A stretch of 64,000 nt of DNA from Bacteroidales bacterium (GTDB lineage: Bacteria; Bacteroidota; Bacteroidia; Bacteroidales; F082), in assembly GCA_017651645.1 (NCBI GenBank), contig JAGCCO010000042.1, forward strand, positions 62,001 through 126,000, in the 5' to 3' direction. Shown piece after piece: positions 59,196-64,000 of this stretch. A program made the position numbers and the translations under genes. How positions within the stretch are numbered: position 1 is the stretch's first letter; each line of letters starts with the position of its first letter. The notes under the pieces were generated by a model. The model saw only the letters and a list, made by a program, of their open reading frames with translations, did no database searches and had not been told where the DNA came from.

Positions 59196-60278
59196 CTATT
59201 GTTTTTCGATTGTTTTCGCATAAAAATCCATATAATCCCGCGCTGTGCGTGTGATGCTGTATTTTTCAATAAATGGCTTGCGCATCTCATAAATGGCATC
59301 ATGCGATTCTGAGGTCATAAGAGCTTCTTCTATGGTTTTCAGAAATGATTCCGGTTCAAAGTCTTTTGGCATCCAAACCTTGGGTACATCCGCAATCTGT
59401 GCGTGCTGCTTGATAGACGAGAGAACGCAAGGGATTCCATTGAAGTAGGCCTCAAGAACCGCTATTGGAAGCCCTTCGTATGTTGATGAACTAAGGAATA
59501 AGTCAGCAGCGTTTTCGATGGCCGAAACATCAGAACGGGAACCAAGGCAATGAAGATTACGGTATCCCTCATACTGTTTTGGGTCATCATAAGCTGGTCC
59601 GCCAAGGTTGTTTCCGCAAATAAAGAAATGTATCGTGTCTCCGTCCACTAGTTTGGCCAATTCCACGAGGTTTTTATAGTTCTTTGCAGGACGAAGGTTA
59701 CCCACTGAAACAACAACTCTTGATTCTGGAGGCAATTCATACTCTTTTCTTAAATCAACAATCTCATTGGTACGCACCAAGTTTGGGGCGATTCCGTTTT
59801 CAATGCAGATGACTTTTTTGTTCTTTTGAACACGTCCCTCATAGGAAGCCTTTGAACAATAAATCACAGGTTTGTTTCTACAAAAAAGGTTCACAAGCGT
59901 AGACCACCTTTCGGGTGTGGTGTGTACCGTACAAATCTGTTGGTATCTTTTTGGAAAACAACCTATCGCTCCGTATAGATGCCAGAGTTTTGAATGGGAG
60001 TTGACAATGTCTGGCTTGAATTGTTCTATTAGTTTCCGGAATTTCAACATTGACTTGATCAACTCCAGCTTGTCGCCTTCGTGTCGATTAAGTCGCACCA
60101 CCTTAACCCTGTTTTCAACCAGAATATGTTCCTGCTTGAAACCAAGTTCATCATCACAAATATCTGTAAGCACAACCATCACTTCATGTCCCATCCGGGC
60201 TTGTTCGTATGCCAACGAATAGACAAATCCTTGTATTCCTCCTGTTCCTAATGTGGCCAAAATGTGTAGAATCTTCAT
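59196..60278 (-). CDS. Family 4 glycosyltransferase
   Basis: This 360-aa GT-B enzyme starts KILHILATLGTGGIQGFVYSL (acceptor-domain GGxxxF pattern), then VVVSVGNLRPAKNYKNLVELA and the donor-site SSSTYEGLPIAVLEAYFNGIPCVLSS. No signal peptide. It lies 55 bp upstream of the next GT4 gene and 59 bp after the serine-acetyltransferase-like gene, in the same direction. Confidence 0.88.
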   Translation of the reverse strand: MKILHILATLGTGGIQGFVYSLAYEQARMGHEVMVVLTDICDDELGFKQEHILVENRVKVVRLNRHEGDKLELIKSMLKFRKLIEQFKPDIVNSHSKLWHLYGAIGCFPKRYQQICTVHTTPERWSTLVNLFCRNKPVIYCSKASYEGRVQKNKKVICIENGIAPNLVRTNEIVDLRKEYELPPESRVVVSVGNLRPAKNYKNLVELAKLVDGDTIHFFICGNNLGGPAYDDPKQYEGYRNLHCLGSRSDVSAIENAADLFLSSSTYEGLPIAVLEAYFNGIPCVLSSIKQHAQIADVPKVWMPKDFEPESFLKTIEEALMTSESHDAIYEMRKPFIEKYSITRTARDYMDFYAKTIEKQ

Positions 60279-60337
60279 GTCAGAATAGTATTACGATTAT
60301 CACTTCCAAAACACTTGTATTTCATGGATTCTTATCA

Positions 60338-60937
60338 TCATTCGCATTTTCTATTCACATAACCTTCGGCACCATTCATGGAAATAACACGCGCCGGCAC
60401 CCCTGCCACAACTGCATTGTCAGGCACATCGTGCGTGACAACCGCATTGGCTCCTATGGCCACATTATTCCCAACCTGTATGGCACCAATGATTTTTGCA
60501 CCTGGACCGATATAAACCCCGTCGCCGATTGTAGCCACACCTGCTTTGTCGCCTCGGTTGGTGGCTCCAATAGTGACCCCCTGAGAGATATTTACGTTAT
60601 TGCCGATAACAGTACCTTGATTTACTACAATACAGCCGAAATGTCCGATATAGAATCCTTTCCCGATCTGGGTGAAAAAAGGTATACTTATGCCGTATTT
60701 ATACTTGTAATGGTTGTATCGGTTCAAAGCGATAGCATAAAGAGGAAGCCACGTTTTTTTACCTTGTAATATGCTACAAAGACGCATCCAATAACTAAAA
60801 CGTAAGCCAGGAATAGTACGACTAACACAATAACAACGTATCATGTCTCCCCGTTGAACTTTTTCATATTCTTGATCGCCAAGGTATCGGCGGGCATCTG
60901 TAACAAACAGCTCCTTAAACTCTTTTATCGGTTTCAT
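60338..60937 (-). CDS. Serine-acetyltransferase-like hexapeptide acyltransferase
   Basis: This 199-aa protein has FTQIGKGFYIGHFGCIVVNQGTVIGNNVNISQGVTIGATNRG and IGDGVYIGPGAKIIGAIQVGNNVAIGANAVVTHDVPDNAVVAGVPARVI. The hexapeptide pattern with GHFG fits CysE-like enzymes of EPS loci (WbbJ/EpsH-type acetyltransferases), and the N-terminus lacks the full CysE helical domain. It probably O-acetylates a sugar. The start is 3 bp from the preceding GT4 stop. Confidence 0.85.
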   Translation of the reverse strand: MKPIKEFKELFVTDARRYLGDQEYEKVQRGDMIRCYCVSRTIPGLRFSYWMRLCSILQGKKTWLPLYAIALNRYNHYKYKYGISIPFFTQIGKGFYIGHFGCIVVNQGTVIGNNVNISQGVTIGATNRGDKAGVATIGDGVYIGPGAKIIGAIQVGNNVAIGANAVVTHDVPDNAVVAGVPARVISMNGAEGYVNRKCE

Positions 60938-60940
60938 CGT

Positions 60941-62023
60941 CTACTCTGCTATCAATTCCATCAATTTCTGATAAGCCGTATTGGCATCATGATGAGATGT
61001 GAAATACTCTTTGATGTTTTGTTGATATTGAGCATATAGCTCGTCAACACTCAGTAACTCCCGAACGGCAGCTTGGAGTCGGGTTTCATCTTCCACAACT
61101 GTTCCCAACCCAAAATCAGTAATACAGCTGTTTGGATTGACGGTGGAAACAACCGGGACATCATAAGCCCAAGCCTGTAAAAAAGTGTTGGGGAATCCCT
61201 CAAACTCTGATGTACAAACCAACAAACGACTTTTTGTCAAAAGCTCATTCACCTCTGCAAAAGACTTTGCACCCAAAAAAGACAAGTTACTCACCCCTGA
61301 AGCCATTTGCTCTATCTGCTCATAATACTCTTTAAACAAAACCCCACCCACTATTGTAAATTGATATTGTGGCAAACTTTTAGCTAAATTCACAAACCAT
61401 TCGACTCTTTTCAAAGGTCTCAGATTCGCAACCCATAATGCATCATAGTATTTATGTTGTTTATCCAGATGTGTAGGGATCCAGATATTAGGCAAGATTA
61501 TGCTTTCTTTGCCATAATACTCTTGAAGTGCATTGTGTTGCGTGGTATTTTGTGAGACAAAGAATCCGATTCTTTGGATGGCCTTTTGATAGAGTTTCCT
61601 ATTCAACGAACTGCCTGCCAATATTTCTTGTCCAGGAATAAAATCCGTGTCACTTGCTCCAAATTGAATAAGTTTAACTTTTTTTATCCTGCACAAACAC
61701 TCCAAAAGAAACAAAGAGCGCGAAGCTCCCCTGTTGACAACCAAGTCAGGCTTTTGCCCAATGACGGCCTTCCAACAATCACACCACTCCATTATAAACC
61801 TAAGATGCAATTTGGATAACCAACGGGAAGAACTCTCTCTGACGAATTCAATACCGCTGCTGGTGCTTGTACTGTTCTTTGAGAAGCTACAGACCTTCCA
61901 ACCTCGTTCAACAAATGTCTTCGCCCAGAAACTCATCTGAACCTGTATGCCAGCCACATTAGGAGAACCTAACAACACATCGTCAATACCCGAACAAAAC
62001 AGACAAACGTTTTTCTGTTGCAT
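60941..62023 (-). CDS. Family 4 glycosyltransferase
   Basis: This 360-aa protein has the GT-B C-terminal motifs ALWVANLRPLKRVEWFVNLA, SFLGAKSFAEVNELLTKS and LLVCTSEFEGFPNTFLQAWAYDVPVVSTVNP. The N-terminal CLFCSGIDDVLLGSPNVAGIQVQM is typical of sugar-nucleotide-dependent EPS transferases. It has no membrane segment. It is between the acetyltransferase-like gene and the TupA-like gene (13 bp), all in one direction. Confidence 0.87.
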   Translation of the reverse strand: MQQKNVCLFCSGIDDVLLGSPNVAGIQVQMSFWAKTFVERGWKVCSFSKNSTSTSSGIEFVRESSSRWLSKLHLRFIMEWCDCWKAVIGQKPDLVVNRGASRSLFLLECLCRIKKVKLIQFGASDTDFIPGQEILAGSSLNRKLYQKAIQRIGFFVSQNTTQHNALQEYYGKESIILPNIWIPTHLDKQHKYYDALWVANLRPLKRVEWFVNLAKSLPQYQFTIVGGVLFKEYYEQIEQMASGVSNLSFLGAKSFAEVNELLTKSRLLVCTSEFEGFPNTFLQAWAYDVPVVSTVNPNSCITDFGLGTVVEDETRLQAAVRELLSVDELYAQYQQNIKEYFTSHHDANTAYQKLMELIAE

Positions 62024-62036
62024 AATTCAATTCCCT

Positions 62037-62948
62037 TTACTTGTCATCAATAGGCAACTTGATCCATTCGCCAAGTTTATTGTCCCACTCTTCTGGTTCA
62101 AACGGCATAAATCCTCCCCAATGAGAAAAGGTGAATTCACCAAAATAAACTTGACCATTTGCTTCATAAAAATCTATGCGGACATGCGTTTGCCCAATGG
62201 ATAATTTTGTGGCCAATTGCTTCATCTCCTCAAAACAATGAGGCTTTTCTATTGGGACTACCGCATTTGGATGACCATTTGTGAAAGGAAGATGATTGAA
62301 ATCCATATCATAAAAATCAAAAGTGACTTCATGCTCTCCTTTGGAACGTCCTGACGCAATAAAAAAAATCTTTGGGACACCGTCGAAACAGAAAAACTTA
62401 TAATCGCGAAGTTCACCTGTTTCATCATCTTCTCGATACTCTTCTGCAATTATTCTATGAGGAATTCCTTTATAGCAATAATCACGACTTGGCAAAAAAT
62501 AGTCTTGTTTAATACCTTTTTGCAGTCCTTCAATAACCGACTTTTTATCCATCTTCGACTTGTCTTTACAGACATACATGCCTAATCCACTATTCTGAGT
62601 GCATTTGAGAACAAACTGGTTGGGTAACGCGTCAAAGTCAATGTCATTGGGATCGTTCCAAACACCCAACAAAGGTATGACATACTGCTTTCCGATCAAA
62701 TTGGCAACATATTCTTTGACCGCATATTTGTCGCATAACTCTGCCGTTTTGGAATCCCTTCCATACAGTTTAAGCCATTGGATTTTCTCATTGTAGGTCT
62801 TGGGGTGCTTTAAATGAAGCCTTTTCCCCATTGAAAAAAAGTACTTACAACGAAGATATAAAGCATTGGTGATGGGAAAATGCTTGGATATTAATTCCAG
62901 AATTACAAGTCCCAACACCTTTGGATGTGTGATTGTATATAACTTCAT
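62037..62948 (-). CDS. TupA-like ATP-grasp protein
   Basis: This 303-aa protein has KTYNEKIQWLKLYGRDSKTAELCDKYAVKEYVANLIG, FVLKCTQNSGLG and VRIDFYEANGQVYFGEFTFSHWGGF, matching ATPgrasp_TupA. TupA is named after teichuronopeptide synthesis; relatives attach an amino acid or peptide to a uronic acid of a polysaccharide. With UDP-glucuronic acid supplied by the two ugd genes, an amide-linked amino acid on a uronic acid in EPS 2 is possible. It ends 2 bp before the Wzy-like gene stop region. Confidence 0.85.
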   Translation of the reverse strand: MKLYTITHPKVLGLVILELISKHFPITNALYLRCKYFFSMGKRLHLKHPKTYNEKIQWLKLYGRDSKTAELCDKYAVKEYVANLIGKQYVIPLLGVWNDPNDIDFDALPNQFVLKCTQNSGLGMYVCKDKSKMDKKSVIEGLQKGIKQDYFLPSRDYCYKGIPHRIIAEEYREDDETGELRDYKFFCFDGVPKIFFIASGRSKGEHEVTFDFYDMDFNHLPFTNGHPNAVVPIEKPHCFEEMKQLATKLSIGQTHVRIDFYEANGQVYFGEFTFSHWGGFMPFEPEEWDNKLGEWIKLPIDDK

Positions 62949-62949
62949 C

Positions 62950-64000
62950 TTATGACAAATTTCTACCCATTACAGTTGGGTCGTCTTTTTCTACGCCTTC
63001 TGGTATCGCTCCAAAAATGCGATCCAGGGACTGCTGGAACTGTTCTCTCTGAGATGGATGGCGGTCTTTATTGATAGCATTTAATAATTCAGGTTTGGAA
63101 GAGGCATACGTCAACAATATGGCATAGAAAACCATAATATAATTCATACAGTAGGTCCAACTCGTGAAATTGATGAACAAGACTGAAAGCAAGCCAAACA
63201 AAGCCATACCAATCTTTCTTTTCATGTGCGTCAGGTTTTTAAACAGTGAAATGACAAGCACGACATAAAATAACATGAGCAAAACGAAACCGATGAGGCC
63301 GTTTTCGCATAATTGCACCATATACTCGGAGTGAAGGACCAACTCGCCTCCCGACATGTCCATGAAATTGGTCAAGCCGATGCCCGTCCAGAAATGTTCA
63401 TGATACAGCTCTATACTGGTTTCATACTGAACGGCACGGTCACCCAACAAAGTCATCAAAAAATCATTGAATCGCTCGTTGTCCACCAATTGAACATAAA
63501 GCTGCTCGTCTGTTCCTTCTTGAATGCGTTCACCAACCGTGGTGTAATTCATCACATAATAAACACCTGACAACAATATGCCTCCGAAGAAAACAAGTCT
63601 TATCCAAGCCCAAACGTTTCGTTTTTTCCCATTGTTCAAAACCACGCCCATAAGAAGAATAACCTCGGCACCGAATGCCTTTCGGGTTCCCGACAAGTAA
63701 ATGATAATGCTAATCCCTATCGTTACTAAAACAAAGAACCACATCTTGATTTTTTCCTCAACGAACAAGATACAGGACATAAACAAGAACGCGACTGCAT
63801 GCAAAGGATAAAGGTTGCCGATTTCTTCTACATCAAATCTGCCTTCTACGTTAATGGTAAAAGAAGGGATACCGATGAGCAAATAAACTCCTAATGCTAT
63901 CCAAATAACCCAAAGACATGTATTTTTGTCTTTTCTTAGTTCCAACAACAAGAAAATAAGTAATACAAAAGAATCAAAGTATCTGTCTCTCAAAAACTTG
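62950..64000 (-). CDS. O-antigen/EPS polymerase Wzy-like (partial, runs off window)
   Basis: The C-terminal 350 or so residues show at least eight hydrophobic segments and a large periplasmic loop with the pattern GDRAVQYETSIELYHEHFWTGIGLTNFMDMSGG-H-SEYMVQLCENGLIGF, characteristic of O-antigen ligase/polymerase proteins (Wzy_C/PF04932). The frame is open to the right edge of the window, so the start lies outside; the TTG at 63993 is not a good start. It would polymerise EPS 2 units in the periplasm. Confidence 0.8.
   Translation of the reverse strand, partial: KFLRDRYFDSFVLLIFLLLELRKDKNTCLWVIWIALGVYLLIGIPSFTINVEGRFDVEEIGNLYPLHAVAFLFMSCILFVEEKIKMWFFVLVTIGISIIIYLSGTRKAFGAEVILLMGVVLNNGKKRNVWAWIRLVFFGGILLSGVYYVMNYTTVGERIQEGTDEQLYVQLVDNERFNDFLMTLLGDRAVQYETSIELYHEHFWTGIGLTNFMDMSGGELVLHSEYMVQLCENGLIGFVLLMLFYVVLVISLFKNLTHMKRKIGMALFGLLSVLFINFTSWTYCMNYIMVFYAILLTYASSKPELLNAINKDRHPSQREQFQQSLDRIFGAIPEGVEKDDPTVMGRNLS

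Overview
The window looks like a chromosomal accessory region of a Bacteroidales bacterium (Bacteroides/Prevotella type; I cannot fix the genus). Support comes from Bacteroidota promoters (TTTG with about 21 bp to TAnnTTTG, for example 45226-45258 and 49427-49459), a smalltalk-type micro-protein beside an amidase-like gene, DUF3990/DUF3791 and four-helix-bundle genes, and two exopolysaccharide (EPS) loci. Almost everything is on the minus strand. I saw no rRNA, tRNA, CRISPR array or intact insertion sequence.

Layout by position. 1-3.8 kb: a Septu-like unit (partial HNH nuclease, AAA ATPase, D12-class adenine methyltransferase, truncated RES gene). 3.9-8.3 kb: a tightly packed four-gene operon joining a TIR-NACHT protein to an unknown 130-aa protein, a protein with an FVTNSSS N-terminus, and a radical SAM/SPASM enzyme. 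8.3-8.7 kb: remnant of an IS4-type transposase. 8.9-13.6 kb: a four-gene operon of unknown proteins, one with a HEPN-like Rx4H motif and one PLD-like. 15.2-29.6 kb: EPS locus 1. It holds a CapD-like dehydratase, TviC and TviB homologues (UDP-GlcNAc/GalNAc uronic acid supply), three hexapeptide acyltransferases, a Wzx flippase, a polysaccharide deacetylase, a GT-C-like or polymerase membrane protein, GT4, GT2, a PglC-type phosphoglycosyltransferase and two WbuC cupins. A small toxin-antitoxin-like cassette interrupts it. 30.2-35 kb: an island with TIR, membrane protein, DUF4325, STAS-GHKL ATPase and AAA/PD-(D/E)XK genes. 35.7-41.4 kb: FRG, membrane, SIR2-like, SinR-like, coiled-coil and HExxH protein genes. 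41.8-49 kb: small accessory genes, including an M15 peptidase, smalltalk, a dead-looking amidase and a DUF3990/DUF3791 pair. 49.5-64 kb: EPS locus 2 with two UDP-glucose dehydrogenases, PnuC, WecA, an Alg13/Alg14 pair, three GT4 enzymes, a serine-acetyltransferase-like enzyme, a TupA-like ATP-grasp protein and a partial Wzy. Two lineage-specific AAA ATPases are also present there.

Three kinds of non-coding structure tie the window together. (a) A roughly 120-155 bp repeat combines a minus-strand promoter (CAAAGATA on the plus strand) with a conserved 5' leader. It sits in the same orientation at about 14.8, 29.8, 35.2, 41.4 and 49.1 kb, with a fragment at 42.7 kb, and looks like a module boundary. 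(b) Many intergenic regions carry 7-bp-period repeats (TAGAGTT or TTGATAA units, or their complements), often as two inverted arms. Three four-helix-bundle genes sit inside such arms. (c) Related hairpin terminators recur.

The strongest candidate for an undescribed system is the TIR-NACHT / FVTNSSS / radical SAM operon. The STAS-GHKL/DUF4325/membrane/TIR operon and the HEPN-like/PLD-like operon come next. All functional statements rest on motif recognition by eye; no database search was run.
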